From Pseudomonas marginalis (GTDB lineage Bacteria; Pseudomonadota; Gammaproteobacteria; Pseudomonadales; Pseudomonadaceae), in contig NZ_FNSU01000001.1 of assembly GCF_900105325.1 (NCBI RefSeq), positions 124,001-188,000 of the forward strand: a stretch of DNA of 64,000 nucleotides. Reading direction: 5' to 3'. The notes beneath the pieces were generated by a model. That model did no database searches. It saw only the letters and a list, made by a program, of their open reading frames with translations, and was not told where the DNA came from. Each line of letters opens with the position of its first letter. Positions within the stretch are counted from its first letter, which is position 1. Shown in pieces: positions 1 through 8,947 of the stretch. The position numbers were made by a program, and so were the translations under genes.

Positions 1-2
1 CG

Positions 3-2030
3 GTGATCGGCCGTGACGATGAAATTCGTCGCACCATCCAGGTTCTGCAGCGTCGCACCAAGAACAACCCGGTGTTGATCGGTGAACCTGGCGTGGGTAA
101 AACCGCGATTGCCGAAGGCCTGGCCCAGCGCATCATCAATGGTGAAGTACCGGACGGCCTTAAAGGCAAACGCCTGCTGTCCCTGGATATGGGGTCGTTG
201 ATCGCCGGTGCAAAGTTCCGCGGTGAATTCGAAGAGCGCCTGAAATCCCTGCTTAATGAACTGTCGAAGCAGGAAGGGCAGATCATTCTGTTTATCGACG
301 AGCTGCACACCATGGTCGGCGCCGGCAAAGGCGAGGGCTCAATGGATGCTGGCAACATGCTTAAGCCCGCCTTGGCGCGAGGTGAGCTGCATTGTGTCGG
401 TGCTACCACGCTTAACGAATATCGCCAGTACATTGAGAAAGATGCGGCCCTTGAGCGTCGTTTCCAGAAAGTCCTGGTGGAAGAACCGAGCGAAGAGGAC
501 ACCATCGCGATCCTGCGGGGCCTGAAAGAGCGCTACGAGGTCCACCATAAAGTGGCGATCACCGACGGCGCGATCATTGCGGCGGCCAAATTGAGCCATC
601 GCTACATTACCGACCGTCAATTGCCGGACAAGGCCATCGACTTGATCGACGAAGCGGCCAGCCGCATTCGCATGGAGATCGACTCCAAGCCGGAAGTGCT
701 CGACCGCCTGGATCGTCGCCTGATTCAGCTGAAAGTCGAATCCCAGGCCCTCAAGAAAGAAGAGGACGACGCGGCCAAGAAACGCCTGGAAAAACTCCAG
801 GAGGAAATCGTCCGCCTGGAGCGCGAGTATTCGGATCTCGAAGAAATCTGGACCTCGGAAAAAGCCGAAGTACAGGGCTCTGCGCAGATCCAGCAAAAGA
901 TCGAGCAGTCGCGCCAGGAGCTGGAAGCCGCACGTCGTAAAGGTGACCTGAACCGCATGGCCGAGTTGCAGTACGGGGTGATCCCGGACCTGGAACGCAG
1001 CCTGCAAATGGTCGACCAGCACGGTAAGGCTGAAAATCAGCTGTTGCGCAGCAAGGTGACCGAGGAAGAAATCGCCGAAGTCGTTTCCAAGTGGACCGGC
1101 ATCCCGGTGTCGAAAATGCTCGAAGGCGAGCGTGACAAGCTGCTGAAGATGGAGCACCTGTTGCACCAGCGCGTGATCGGCCAGGAAGAGGCGGTCGTGG
1201 CGGTGTCCAACGCGGTACGGCGTTCCCGCGCCGGCTTGTCCGACCCGAACCGTCCGAGCGGCTCGTTCATGTTCCTCGGCCCGACCGGTGTGGGTAAGAC
1301 TGAGCTGTGCAAGGCCCTGGCCGAGTTCCTCTTTGATACTGAAGAGGCCATGGTACGGATCGACATGTCCGAGTTCATGGAGAAACATTCGGTGGCTCGC
1401 CTGATCGGGGCTCCACCAGGCTATGTGGGCTACGAGGAGGGCGGTTACCTGACCGAGGCCGTGCGGCGTAAGCCTTACTCGGTGATCCTGCTGGATGAGG
1501 TCGAGAAGGCTCACCCGGACGTGTTCAACATCTTGCTGCAAGTGCTGGAAGATGGACGACTCACGGACAGCCACGGGCGCACTGTGGACTTCCGCAACAC
1601 GGTGATCGTCATGACCTCCAACCTGGGCTCGGCGCAGATCCAGGAACTGGTAGGTGATCGTGAGGCCCAGCGCGCTGCTGTAATGGATGCATTGACCACG
1701 CACTTCCGTCCGGAATTCATCAACCGGGTCGACGAAGTGGTGATCTTCGAGCCATTGGCGCGGGATCAGATCGCGGGCATCACCGAGATCCAGCTGGGGC
1801 GTCTGCGCGGTCGCCTGGCGGAACGCGAGTTGTCGCTGGAGCTGAGCCGCGAGGCGTTGGACAAGCTGATCGCGGTCGGTTACGACCCGGTGTATGGCGC
1901 ACGGCCTTTGAAACGAGCGATCCAGCGCTGGATCGAGAACCCGCTGGCGCAGTTGATCCTGTCGGGCAGTTTTATGCCGGGCACCAGCGTCGAGGCGACT
2001 GTGGAGAACGACGAAATCGTCTTCCACTGA
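3..2030 (+). CDS. clpB: ClpB disaggregase, 3' part (runs in from the left)
   Basis: AAA+ protein disaggregase that works with DnaK/DnaJ/GrpE to extract polypeptides from aggregates in the cytoplasm. The visible 675 residues begin just before the first nucleotide-binding domain: Walker A GEPGVGKT at residues 27-34, then Walker B (FIDELHT). A charged coiled-coil middle domain follows (about residues 230-350), then the second AAA+ domain with GPTGVGKT at 426-433 and the C-terminal GARPLKRAIQ region. The apparent first codon is an internal GTG; the true start and N-terminal domain lie left of the window. Family length is about 850 residues, so roughly 180 are missing. A hairpin terminator follows the stop closely. 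Identity is certain. Confidence 0.98.
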   Translation: MIGRDDEIRRTIQVLQRRTKNNPVLIGEPGVGKTAIAEGLAQRIINGEVPDGLKGKRLLSLDMGSLIAGAKFRGEFEERLKSLLNELSKQEGQIILFIDELHTMVGAGKGEGSMDAGNMLKPALARGELHCVGATTLNEYRQYIEKDAALERRFQKVLVEEPSEEDTIAILRGLKERYEVHHKVAITDGAIIAAAKLSHRYITDRQLPDKAIDLIDEAASRIRMEIDSKPEVLDRLDRRLIQLKVESQALKKEEDDAAKKRLEKLQEEIVRLEREYSDLEEIWTSEKAEVQGSAQIQQKIEQSRQELEAARRKGDLNRMAELQYGVIPDLERSLQMVDQHGKAENQLLRSKVTEEEIAEVVSKWTGIPVSKMLEGERDKLLKMEHLLHQRVIGQEEAVVAVSNAVRRSRAGLSDPNRPSGSFMFLGPTGVGKTELCKALAEFLFDTEEAMVRIDMSEFMEKHSVARLIGAPPGYVGYEEGGYLTEAVRRKPYSVILLDEVEKAHPDVFNILLQVLEDGRLTDSHGRTVDFRNTVIVMTSNLGSAQIQELVGDREAQRAAVMDALTTHFRPEFINRVDEVVIFEPLARDQIAGITEIQLGRLRGRLAERELSLELSREALDKLIAVGYDPVYGARPLKRAIQRWIENPLAQLILSGSFMPGTSVEATVENDEIVFH

Positions 2031-2054
2031 GCTCGGATTGCACTGCAATAAGAG

Positions 2055-2083
2055 AAGGCCCTGCATCCCAGGGCCTTTTTTTT
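2055..2083 (+). terminator. Rho-independent terminator after clpB
   Basis: A perfect 9-bp stem (AAGGCCCTG, 2055-2063, with CAGGGCCTT, 2069-2077) with a 5-nt loop runs into a T tract ending at 2083. It begins 25 nt after the clpB stop and separates clpB from the tRNA operon. Confidence 0.95.
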
Positions 2084-2215
2084 CGATAGGGCGTTGAACT
2101 GTAAGGCAAAGGCTTGTAAAGTGCGCCCCGCAGCAACGTCAGCCCACGGGTTTCTTCTCCCCAAGAAGAAATCAGAAAGAAGCGCAAATCATTGTCTTAA
2201 AAGCAATTTAAAGGG

Positions 2216-2243
2216 TTGACAGGGGTTTTTAAGATTGTAGAAT
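2216..2243 (+). promoter_or_regulatory. Sigma-70 promoter of the tRNA operon
   Basis: TTGACA (2216-2221) and TAGAAT (2238-2243) are separated by 16 bp. A G+C-rich stretch (AGCGCGCC) follows directly, resembling the discriminator of stringently controlled stable-RNA promoters. It lies about 90 nt before the first tRNA, with no other gene between. Confidence 0.8.
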
Positions 2244-2333
2244 AGCGCGCCTCAGAGACGCTAACGTAGCGATACGGACAGGGTCGAAGAGAAAGTTACA
2301 CAGCAGTAAAAGTTGTACTTTGAAATATGTAGT

Positions 2334-2409
2334 TCCGTGATAGCTCAGTCGGTAGAGCAAATGACTGTTAATCATTGGGTCCCAGGTTCGAGTCCTGGTC
2401 ACGGAGCCA
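2334..2409 (+). tRNA. tRNA-Asn (GTT)
   Basis: Full cloverleaf with encoded CCA. Acceptor strands TCCGTGA (2334-2340) and TCACGGA (2399-2405) pair perfectly. Anticodon GTT is at 2367-2369, and the T loop is TTCGAGT. First gene of the tRNA operon downstream of clpB. Confidence 0.97.
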
Positions 2410-2418
2410 ATTTCAAAC

Positions 2419-2495
2419 CGGGGTATAGCGCAGTCCGGTAGCGCGCCTGCTTTGGGAGCAGGATGTCGGGAGTTCGAATCCCCCTACCCCGACCA
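2419..2495 (+). tRNA. tRNA-Pro (TGG), copy 1
   Basis: Full cloverleaf with CCA. Acceptor CGGGGTA pairs with TACCCCG, and anticodon TGG is at 2453-2455 in the loop TTTGGGA between CCTGC/GCAGG stems. It lies 9 nt after tRNA-Asn and is almost identical to the second tRNA-Pro at 2766-2842. Confidence 0.97.
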
Positions 2496-2500
2496 TATTT

Positions 2501-2576
2501 GGGTCGTTAGCTCAGTTGGTAGAGCAGTTGGCTTTTAACCAATTGGTCGTAGGTTCGAATCCCACACGACCCACCA
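2501..2576 (+). tRNA. tRNA-Lys (TTT)
   Basis: Full cloverleaf with CCA. GGGTCGT (2501-2507) pairs with ACGACCC (2566-2572), and anticodon TTT is at 2534-2536. In Pseudomonas the 3' end of the tRNA-Lys next to clpB is a known attachment site for pKLC102/PAPI-1-type elements. Here about 440 bp and another tRNA separate it from the integrase gene. Confidence 0.97.
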
Positions 2577-2765
2577 TTTTTGAGACCAGTTAACGCTGGA
2601 ATCAAATCTTAGAATCAGAGGTTCTAGCTCTGATTAGAGGCGGTTTTACGGTTTTGGAAAGTGTTAGCGCACTTAGAAATTGCCGTAGACATGCAGCCGT
2701 CTGAGGCGAACAGTAGTTTCGGTTCGTCATGATGTCAATGTGCATCGTTTTTGCGATGCGCATTC
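2577..2765 (+). other. Spacer between tRNA-Lys and the second tRNA-Pro
   Basis: No gene seen. It contains two small hairpins, AATCAGAG/CTCTGATT around 2613-2635 and GCATCG/CGATGC around 2742-2759. Neither has a clear T tract, and either could be a processing signal in the tRNA transcript. Reverse-strand reading frames here are shadows of the tRNA. Confidence 0.5.
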
Positions 2766-2842
2766 CGGGGTATAGCGCAGTCCGGTAGCGCGCCTGCTTT
2801 GGGAGCAGGATGTCAGGAGTTCGAATCCCCTTACCCCGACCA
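2766..2842 (+). tRNA. tRNA-Pro (TGG), copy 2
   Basis: Same length and anticodon as copy 1, with only two differences. One is G to A and the other C to T, at opposite sides of the first T-stem pair, so a G-C pair became A-U. This compensatory change, plus encoded CCA and a terminator directly downstream, argues for a functional gene rather than an att-generated fragment. It is the tRNA nearest the ICE integrase (3014-4348), so its 3' end is a candidate attachment core. Confidence 0.95.
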
Positions 2843-2851
2843 TTATTCAAG

Positions 2852-2880
2852 AAAAAAGGCGCCTTTATGGCGCCTTTTTT
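2852..2880 (+). terminator. Rho-independent terminator of the tRNA operon
   Basis: A perfect 12-bp inverted repeat (AAAAAAGGCGCC, 2852-2863, with GGCGCCTTTTTT, 2869-2880) has a 5-nt loop and begins 10 nt after the second tRNA-Pro. Its A/T-flanked symmetry would let it work from both sides, including for the integrase transcript arriving from the right. Confidence 0.93.
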
Positions 2881-3013
2881 CGTTTGTGGATCAGATAGAT
2901 ACCTCGAATCTGCTATCCCGGTTGATTTTGTCCGATAATTATTTGACAGGCACGCGAAAGCCTCTGGTTATCCAGAGCTCGCTACTGCAGTGCGGTTTGA
3001 CCTAGGAGTCTTG

Positions 3014-4348
3014 CTATGGAGACGCCCGGGAGAACGATGTGCTTCCCATCGATCGCTCAGATTGGGTGCGTTTCCGGAATGTGCCGACGCCTAGCCCGCT
3101 TGCCATTAGCGTTAACAACAGATTCTGATCTATCTGATCTGATGGTGAATCTTTGGCAGATTCCATTGAGCCGCTATGTAGTTGTGCTGATGCGAACTCA
3201 AGAGCCTTCCTAAGCGCACTTGGGCCATTCGATCTGCTAGGTCTATCAATTATGACCTCTTCGATAGCTGCCTGTTGATGTGGAGGCTGCAACGTTGTGG
3301 GCTTTGGATGGGCATTTTTTTGCGAAGGCAATCTTATTTGAGCGTAAGGGGCTGTAATGGCTGAAGTCGGTGGTGTACCGCTTGAATCAACCCTTCTAAC
3401 TCGGCTTAAAGCACCCTGAGCCAGACTTCTCTCGTGCAGAACAGCACGCATGTGGCCGTAGTCGACTTCGATGTAGTTCATCGTCGTTGCAATATTTGAG
3501 TGGTTCAGCAGACTTTTGGTGAGATGAATGTTCCGCTCTGGTTGTTTCATCAAGTCCGTGGCGAGGGTGTGCCTAAAGCGGTGAGGGGTCATCCGCACGC
3601 CGATTTTATCGGTGAGCTTGCGGTAGATCGACTCAACCTGATCGATGTTCATTTCCTTACCGTGATAGTGCCTCGAAAATCGGTTGACGTTAAACAGCTG
3701 ATCGTCCGGTGAAAAACCTATCTTCTCCGCTTCTCCCAGGATTCTGCAAAGGTGTGGAGCAAGTCCCTCCATGATGGGTAGGAAAAACTCGCGGTGGGTT
3801 TTCTCTGTTTCACCGCGAACTAGGATCATCTTGTTGTCCCAGTCGATATCCTTGTAGCGAAGGCATAGCAGGGCATTTAATCGAATACCGGTGTAATAAA
3901 ACATCTCGAAAACGGCGAGCCAGAACCAAGCTGGTGTTATCTGGGTACGCTCTTGAGTACAGCGCTCTTGGCCAACAAGGGATGTGAGCCAGTTGCGAGC
4001 TCTTTGTATGGCTTCTCCATTGATTGTCTTACTGGCTCGCTTGGGTGGAATAACGCTTGTTTTTCTGAATGGATTGATCGTGGTGTGGGTCATCAGGCCG
4101 TGCTCAATTGCATAGCCCCAAACAGTACGCAGATGATTCGAATAGGTGTTCCAGCTTCGTTTGGATAATCCATTCTCAAGAATCTTCTTTCTCCATGCCA
4201 GTATCGCGCGATGATCAATCTCCTCAATCGGAGTTGTTCGGAAATGTTTAAGTAATGCTTTGGTCGATGCACGATAGATCTTCGCGCTAGCATCGCGAAG
4301 GTCGTGAGCAAATATGTACTCCTCCGTTAACTTTATAGGCGTGGTCAT
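3014..4348 (-). CDS. Tyrosine recombinase, ICE integrase
   Basis: Site-specific recombinase expected to insert and excise the ICE at a tRNA 3' end. The 444 residues have an N-terminal SAM-like DNA-binding part (about 10-100) and a catalytic domain. Candidate active-site residues are R156 (TGIRLNAL), K183, H256 and R259 (PHRFRHTLATD), H283 (LNHSN) and nucleophile Y292. About 150 residues after the tyrosine form a poorly conserved Pro/Ser-rich tail. The ATG overlaps the stop of the relaxase gene by 4 nt, so the two are probably co-transcribed, as in PAPI-1/PFGI-1-type islands. It reads toward the tRNA cluster. Confidence 0.93.
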   Translation of the reverse strand: MTTPIKLTEEYIFAHDLRDASAKIYRASTKALLKHFRTTPIEEIDHRAILAWRKKILENGLSKRSWNTYSNHLRTVWGYAIEHGLMTHTTINPFRKTSVIPPKRASKTINGEAIQRARNWLTSLVGQERCTQERTQITPAWFWLAVFEMFYYTGIRLNALLCLRYKDIDWDNKMILVRGETEKTHREFFLPIMEGLAPHLCRILGEAEKIGFSPDDQLFNVNRFSRHYHGKEMNIDQVESIYRKLTDKIGVRMTPHRFRHTLATDLMKQPERNIHLTKSLLNHSNIATTMNYIEVDYGHMRAVLHERSLAQGALSRVRRVDSSGTPPTSAITAPYAQIRLPSQKNAHPKPTTLQPPHQQAAIEEVIIDRPSRSNGPSALRKALEFASAQLHSGSMESAKDSPSDQIDQNLLLTLMASGLGVGTFRKRTQSERSMGSTSFSRASP

Positions 4349-6243
4349 TCTGGCGATTCCAGCATTTCTGATTTCAGAGACAGGCTTAAGTTGTCGAAGG
4401 GGACTTCAGAGAAAATCGTAAGCGGGTCAATAAGTAAGTACCCCTTGAGCTGCTTAGATTTTCGAGGCCCAACAACATTGCATGTCCAGATATTCAGGTG
4501 TTTTTCAGTTTTTTTATGGAGCTTCAGCTTCTCGAAACTCCGCTGAACCATCTGCCAAGCATTTACCTGCTGTGCTTTCGCCTGCAGTTCAATTTGAGGG
4601 AACTCCAGGACATAGCGCTTGAATATTCCAGGCGTTACCAGCATGGCAGTCCCCGCCACCGTATGAACCTGTGCTTTGGCGTCATTTATGATGATGCTTC
4701 GGGATGCGATGCCTTTTTTAAGCCATTCAACAAATCCCTTACCGAAATCGGTGTTATTCCTTGGCATCGATGTTACTTCTATTGGAGTTGCGAGTGGCGA
4801 GACCCCTTCATTGGCGCGCATGCAAGGCTGAGAATCATCCAATTGAAGGGGGGCGGTTTGTGCCGCTGAGACATTATGGTTATCATTGCTTGCTAGTGGC
4901 TCTTTGATATTACCAAGGAGGGCCAGTAGTTCGTCAAATTCAGCAGGATCGCTGGAAGAAGGCTGCGGGAGGTCAAATGGTATTGTTTCTGCCGGTGCTA
5001 AATCTGTTTGCGCCCCGTTAGATTTAACGTCCAGGGGCAAGGTCTCTGGTCGCTTGGAGATGCTGCTTTCCGCCGAAGACTCTTCTGCCGAATTGCCCGC
5101 TTCTACCTCAAGGGTGCCAGCGTATGCAGTTGGTCGATCGGTGGGATCAATCCAGATCAGTGCCGGCGAAAGCTTCAACAGAGTGAAGGTGTTTCGCCAG
5201 CCGCGACCATTGTCGATCGTGGCCTTCCAGATTGCCTTGTCCTGGGCATTGGTCTGGATAACCCCCTGATCCTGCAGCATGTTGAAGAAGGGCGCATTCG
5301 AGCTGGGCACGCCCTCAACGCCCTGAGTCAGCAAGTAGGCCCGCAATTGATCTGCAATAGGTTTGCTAACCAGCCAAAGAGCATCCTGTGTCAGCCATCC
5401 ATCTGACGGTCCATCGGGTTGATTCAATTTGAATGTATCCCGGACCAAGTAGCGCAACCCTTCTGCCAATTGCCGCTGCAAAGACTGCTTGGGCGCGGAC
5501 AATGCGCGGGCTGGGTTTCCGCCCAGTTCCTGGGCTACGGACGCCTGGTCGGCCTTGACTACTATCTCTCCCAGAATTCCTGCGTGTTCGTATTGACCGG
5601 CCAAGACAAAGATTAACTGCGACCACACTTCTGGGAAGCCACTGAGCCAGTCCAAAATCTCCGGGGAGAGGATCTGGGCGTAGATCAGTGCAGCTGCGGC
5701 CCCATGTAGTTGGTAGCTGCGTCCTTTCACGTAACGAAAGCGGTAAGGACGGTTGATTGGGCCATGCCAGGGGTGCCAGGTTTTACCTCCCTCGAGTTCG
5801 ATGTGCACGTCGACGGCGATCTTGCCGAGGTCGTGAATCAAAGCGCCATAAGCTGCTGCGGCAGTCCAGGCTTCAGCCTGTGCTGATTGAGATTCCGGTG
5901 GTGCGCCTATAGGGAGTAGGTAGGTCTGTCGAATCTTCAGGGCATAGGCGACGATTTCAAGCCCGTGATCCAGCATGCCGCCAGGGTGTGCATGGTGGTG
6001 GTTTTGCGAAGCAGGGAGCTGCTGGACCAACTCCGCGTAGCGCTCAAGTGGAAGTCGATAGAGTTCTGCAAACTGAGAGCGGGATAACGATGCGCGTTGC
6101 CAAATGTTCTCCAATAGTTTCTGACGGCGTGGCGATGCCAGTAGTACTTGGCTGGAGGCCGGCTGTATAAAACCGTTAGGGGAGGGGCCTTGGGCGGGTA
6201 GCGCTTTTTTGCGACGGAAAATAGAGAACATCGCTTGCTCCAT
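4345..6243 (-). CDS. traI: MOBH-type relaxase TraI (ICE_TraI_Pfluor family)
   Basis: Nicks the element at oriT and leads the strand into the recipient. The 632-residue protein has the TraI_2/HD relaxase domain: a histidine cluster at residues 82-86, H93, and a metal-binding HD pair H137-D138 in IHDLGK. A low-complexity acidic/Ser linker (about 385-470) and a C-terminal DNA-binding-like domain (about 490-600) follow. This layout matches TIGR03760. A second ATG four codons downstream (6231) is an alternative start. It is followed by the integrase with a 4-nt overlap. No oriT could be assigned with confidence; the spacer to 6635 is the obvious place to look. Confidence 0.92.
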   Translation of the reverse strand: MEQAMFSIFRRKKALPAQGPSPNGFIQPASSQVLLASPRRQKLLENIWQRASLSRSQFAELYRLPLERYAELVQQLPASQNHHHAHPGGMLDHGLEIVAYALKIRQTYLLPIGAPPESQSAQAEAWTAAAAYGALIHDLGKIAVDVHIELEGGKTWHPWHGPINRPYRFRYVKGRSYQLHGAAAALIYAQILSPEILDWLSGFPEVWSQLIFVLAGQYEHAGILGEIVVKADQASVAQELGGNPARALSAPKQSLQRQLAEGLRYLVRDTFKLNQPDGPSDGWLTQDALWLVSKPIADQLRAYLLTQGVEGVPSSNAPFFNMLQDQGVIQTNAQDKAIWKATIDNGRGWRNTFTLLKLSPALIWIDPTDRPTAYAGTLEVEAGNSAEESSAESSISKRPETLPLDVKSNGAQTDLAPAETIPFDLPQPSSSDPAEFDELLALLGNIKEPLASNDNHNVSAAQTAPLQLDDSQPCMRANEGVSPLATPIEVTSMPRNNTDFGKGFVEWLKKGIASRSIIINDAKAQVHTVAGTAMLVTPGIFKRYVLEFPQIELQAKAQQVNAWQMVQRSFEKLKLHKKTEKHLNIWTCNVVGPRKSKQLKGYLLIDPLTIFSEVPFDNLSLSLKSEMLESPE

Positions 6244-6635
6244 AAATGACTTATGGGGCGGGCTTTTCGCCTATCCGAGGTGCACTGAACAAGGTAAAAG
6301 TAACATTAGTGGTCTGAGGTATTTCTTTGGCTAATTGCCACCTTTTGCCGTTGCGTTGATATATGTTCTCCAGGAGTGCCGTATTCGTGCCGTGCAGCCT
6401 TTTGCTTTTCCCCGCTGACGGCGGCCCTTTCGGGTAGGGCTTTTACCCTTGTGAACCATTCCGTTAGCTTTAACAGAACCCTTTACCTTTTGGGCCATTT
6501 TTGGGTTGAAAAGCTGGGCGTATGGGCGGCTAGCCGAGGCAGTTGTGCATCAGAAAGGCTTGCGGCAGAGAAAAATCAGTACTATAAATAGTGTCAAAGC
6601 GCCTCTAGTTATTGAGGCATTCGAGGATGAGCATC
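6244..6635. other. Intergenic region upstream of traI
   Basis: About 390 bp between divergent genes, so it must hold the traI-int promoter and the promoter of the 6636 gene. There is a G/C hairpin-like stretch near 6410-6450 (GCTGACGGCGG / CCTTTCGGGTAGG). No coding sequence recognised. Confidence 0.4.
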
Positions 6636-6974
6636 ATGACCACACAAACCACTCAGGGAGTCGCAAGCCGCTTGGGCTATGCCTTGGGTGTGATCGTGCG
6701 CGCCGTTTGGTACAGCCAGAACCGCACACTGCGTTGGGTGAAGCGTCTGGCTTTGATTGCAGTGGCGGTTTATTCCTGGGTTTGGTTGGCACATGCGTTC
6801 ATGGCCGTCCTGACTGTTGGTCTTATCCTGCTCGCCTTGGCTGTAGGAGACTTTACCAGACTAAGTGGCCTTGGCAGTTCTGATGATCGAGATGCGCCAT
6901 ATGGGCGAAACGTATTTGGCCAAGAGTTGGACTTCTGGGGCAATGTCGAAGGCCAAATGGCGGATGATGATTGA
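6636..6974 (+). CDS. Small ICE membrane protein (DUF3742-like)
   Basis: About 112 residues with a hydrophobic central segment (RLALIAVAVYSWVWLAHAF followed by another hydrophobic stretch), so one hairpin or two membrane passes, and an acidic C-terminus ending in ADDD. A small membrane protein of this type (DUF3742) is commonly found between traI and traG in ICEs of this family, which is the basis for the call. The start at 6636 is chosen because GAGG at 6623-6626 lies 9 nt upstream; the in-frame ATG at 6627 is too close to it. It is one of the few plus-strand genes in the block. Function unknown. Confidence 0.7.
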   Translation: MTTQTTQGVASRLGYALGVIVRAVWYSQNRTLRWVKRLALIAVAVYSWVWLAHAFMAVLTVGLILLALAVGDFTRLSGLGSSDDRDAPYGRNVFGQELDFWGNVEGQMADDD

Positions 6975-7045
6975 TTTTTAAAGCCCGCCCCAAAAGTCTA
7001 TGGTGAACGCACAAGGGTTTTAAAAATTACTTGCTGGTTTTTCAG

Positions 7046-8560
7046 TCAGATAATTTTTTTGGTAACTGTCTGACCTCCTTTCTCTCCTGCTTTCGCTACT
7101 TCTTTTGTGCCAGTCGCAAGCCCCTCTAATGCCTTGCCTGCACTGATTCCCGCCCATCCCAGTGCACCTACCCAAAACACTGGCAGGATAATAAACATTG
7201 AACCCATGACGAAGTTTAAGATTGCATCCTGAGCTGTAGCGTTCAGTCCCATCACCGGGTCAAATGATAAGTGTGGAGAGCCTGAGCCATATAAGGCGTC
7301 CAAGATCGTGGTATCGATCCATCTTGCTAGCTGGAACCAGAAGTCCACAAAGATCAGTGCAAAAAACACGACCGTCAGTGTCATGGCCACCTGCAGTTGA
7401 TATGCCCCAACAATCAGGACCAGCGGGATGCAAATCACCATGGCCATCTTCAAGAACGCCATGACCATTGGTAACGCCTGACGAACCATGTCCATGGCTG
7501 GAAAATACGCGAGTGAGCCCAGTGCTACCCCAAGGGTGCCGGTGACTCGGGCCGCACCATTCCAGACGGTTCCGTTGATTTGCCCACCGTAGTCCGTATA
7601 CACGTCTCCTTTCACTTGATTAGACGGTGAGACCAGTTGCCGAACAAGCGAGTCGGTTACGTCTTCAGGTGACAACCACTTGGCCCAGCCGAGCATCCTG
7701 GTCATCAGGTCTGGCGACACTTGAGCCTTGATACGATCTCGCAGCCCCACTCCGCTATCGGACCACCATTGCTTGCAGGTTGGGTATCCGCCGCCGCCGC
7801 TCACTTGCGGTAAGGCCACATCGCGTGTTGAGTTGTACGGCCAAGAGGCTCTTGGTGTCTTAGAGTAGTCGGTGTCGTAGTAACCCGAGGTGTTAAGCAA
7901 GAAGTGCGAGCCGATCCAACTTAGATCTTCCAAGAACTTTGGATCATCGGCTTTCGAGCCCAGATCAGGTTGACGCATGAAGAGTCGTGCGCGGGAGGGG
8001 CCATAGCAGTCATGGGTAAAGTCACCGATTTCCTGAGCCAGTAATGGGTTATTGATTTTGGTGTTGTTCACATCCATACGAACTTGCCGCAAATCGGTTC
8101 CGCAAGGAATTGCGGCTACCGCGCCGCTGGTTAATCCTTTCGATAACGCATGCATAAAGGCCCACCACATGGGCATTTGTGCGCTCTTTCCTGCCAATGA
8201 ACTGAATGTTGTGTTCCAGCCTGTATCGGATGGTTTAGGTAAGCTGTATTGACACTGCTGAGCTCTGCTTTGATCAAATGCCAGGGTATCAAAGCTCACA
8301 TTGACGGCTGGTACAGCGAAGAATGCGACGACGATGTAACCCACATAAATCTGAGTCTCGATCCGGGCCAGTGAGAGCACACCCTTGTTGCCCTCATCAG
8401 CCCCTTCTCCACGCACCTTCAGCCATTCTCGAATAACGATGATGCAGAAGGGCAGTGCGAACAAGCCGGTGTCAGAAATCATGTCCCAGATGCCGTTGTT
8501 GATGATCCAGCCCACCAGCGTGAGGTAGTACTCCAGATAGTCGTTGGTGTAGAGCGTCAT
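7046..8560 (-). CDS. traG: TraG N-terminal-type mating-pair protein
   Basis: Inner-membrane component of the conjugation apparatus, resembling the TraG_N family (mating-pair stabilisation and pilus assembly). 504 residues: two N-terminal membrane segments (about 25-45 and 72-90), a large cysteine-containing periplasmic region (about 95-345), then several hydrophobic segments (345-490) and a Gly/Lys-rich tail ending TKKII. The first codons overlap the stop of the upstream membrane protein by 4 nt. It is the last gene of the minus-strand conjugation operon before the divergent traI unit. Confidence 0.88.
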   Translation of the reverse strand: MTLYTNDYLEYYLTLVGWIINNGIWDMISDTGLFALPFCIIVIREWLKVRGEGADEGNKGVLSLARIETQIYVGYIVVAFFAVPAVNVSFDTLAFDQSRAQQCQYSLPKPSDTGWNTTFSSLAGKSAQMPMWWAFMHALSKGLTSGAVAAIPCGTDLRQVRMDVNNTKINNPLLAQEIGDFTHDCYGPSRARLFMRQPDLGSKADDPKFLEDLSWIGSHFLLNTSGYYDTDYSKTPRASWPYNSTRDVALPQVSGGGGYPTCKQWWSDSGVGLRDRIKAQVSPDLMTRMLGWAKWLSPEDVTDSLVRQLVSPSNQVKGDVYTDYGGQINGTVWNGAARVTGTLGVALGSLAYFPAMDMVRQALPMVMAFLKMAMVICIPLVLIVGAYQLQVAMTLTVVFFALIFVDFWFQLARWIDTTILDALYGSGSPHLSFDPVMGLNATAQDAILNFVMGSMFIILPVFWVGALGWAGISAGKALEGLATGTKEVAKAGEKGGQTVTKKII

Positions 8561-8937
8561 TGGATGCCTCCAATGGGGAGAAACACTTTGCTCAGTTCGA
8601 TCATGACAAACAGCAGCACAATCATGAGCTCTAACCTCCTGAACTCCTTTCTGGCCTCAGTCCGATTAGATTTGGATAATCGCGCTTTGAGCTTGAGCCA
8701 GCTCGCGACAAGGAATGCGTAGACCACCAGGCGCCAGGTGGCGAGGGTCCAGTAATGGTCGGTACGCCAGGCTTGCCATTGCTCTGCACTTTCGAACACG
8801 CTCATCAAGATGGCACTGAGTAGAACCATGAGAGCGGTAGCTGAGAGCAATGTGCCCAGAACCAACATAATGCACCGCACGACTCGTCGAGTCTGTGAAC
8901 GGCCGTGTATGGCGACAGGATCCTGAGAATCGGTCAT
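8557..8937 (-). CDS. Small ICE membrane protein upstream of traG
   Basis: 126 residues with three hydrophobic segments (about 22-45, 67-83 and 103-120) and Arg/Lys-rich loops, consistent with an inner-membrane protein. A short membrane protein stands directly before traG in PFGI-1-like ICEs. Its stop overlaps the traG start by 4 nt, and it follows the PFL_4711-family gene by 10 nt. I cannot assign a molecular function. Confidence 0.75.
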   Translation of the reverse strand: MTDSQDPVAIHGRSQTRRVVRCIMLVLGTLLSATALMVLLSAILMSVFESAEQWQAWRTDHYWTLATWRLVVYAFLVASWLKLKARLSKSNRTEARKEFRRLELMIVLLFVMIELSKVFLPIGGIQ

Positions 8938-8947
8938 GGCCTATTTC

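Noticed and set aside
339..2066. 575-codon minus-strand frame opposite clpB
   Set aside because: It is antisense to conserved ClpB codons, His/Gln-rich from codon complementarity, and has no family features.
2766..2842. Second tRNA-Pro as an att-generated pseudogene fragment
   Set aside because: Full length, compensatory T-stem change, encoded CCA and own terminator indicate a working gene.
2602..2850. 82-codon minus-strand frame over the second tRNA-Pro
   Set aside because: Antisense of the tRNA; protein-like only because such frames are often mis-annotated at tRNA genes.
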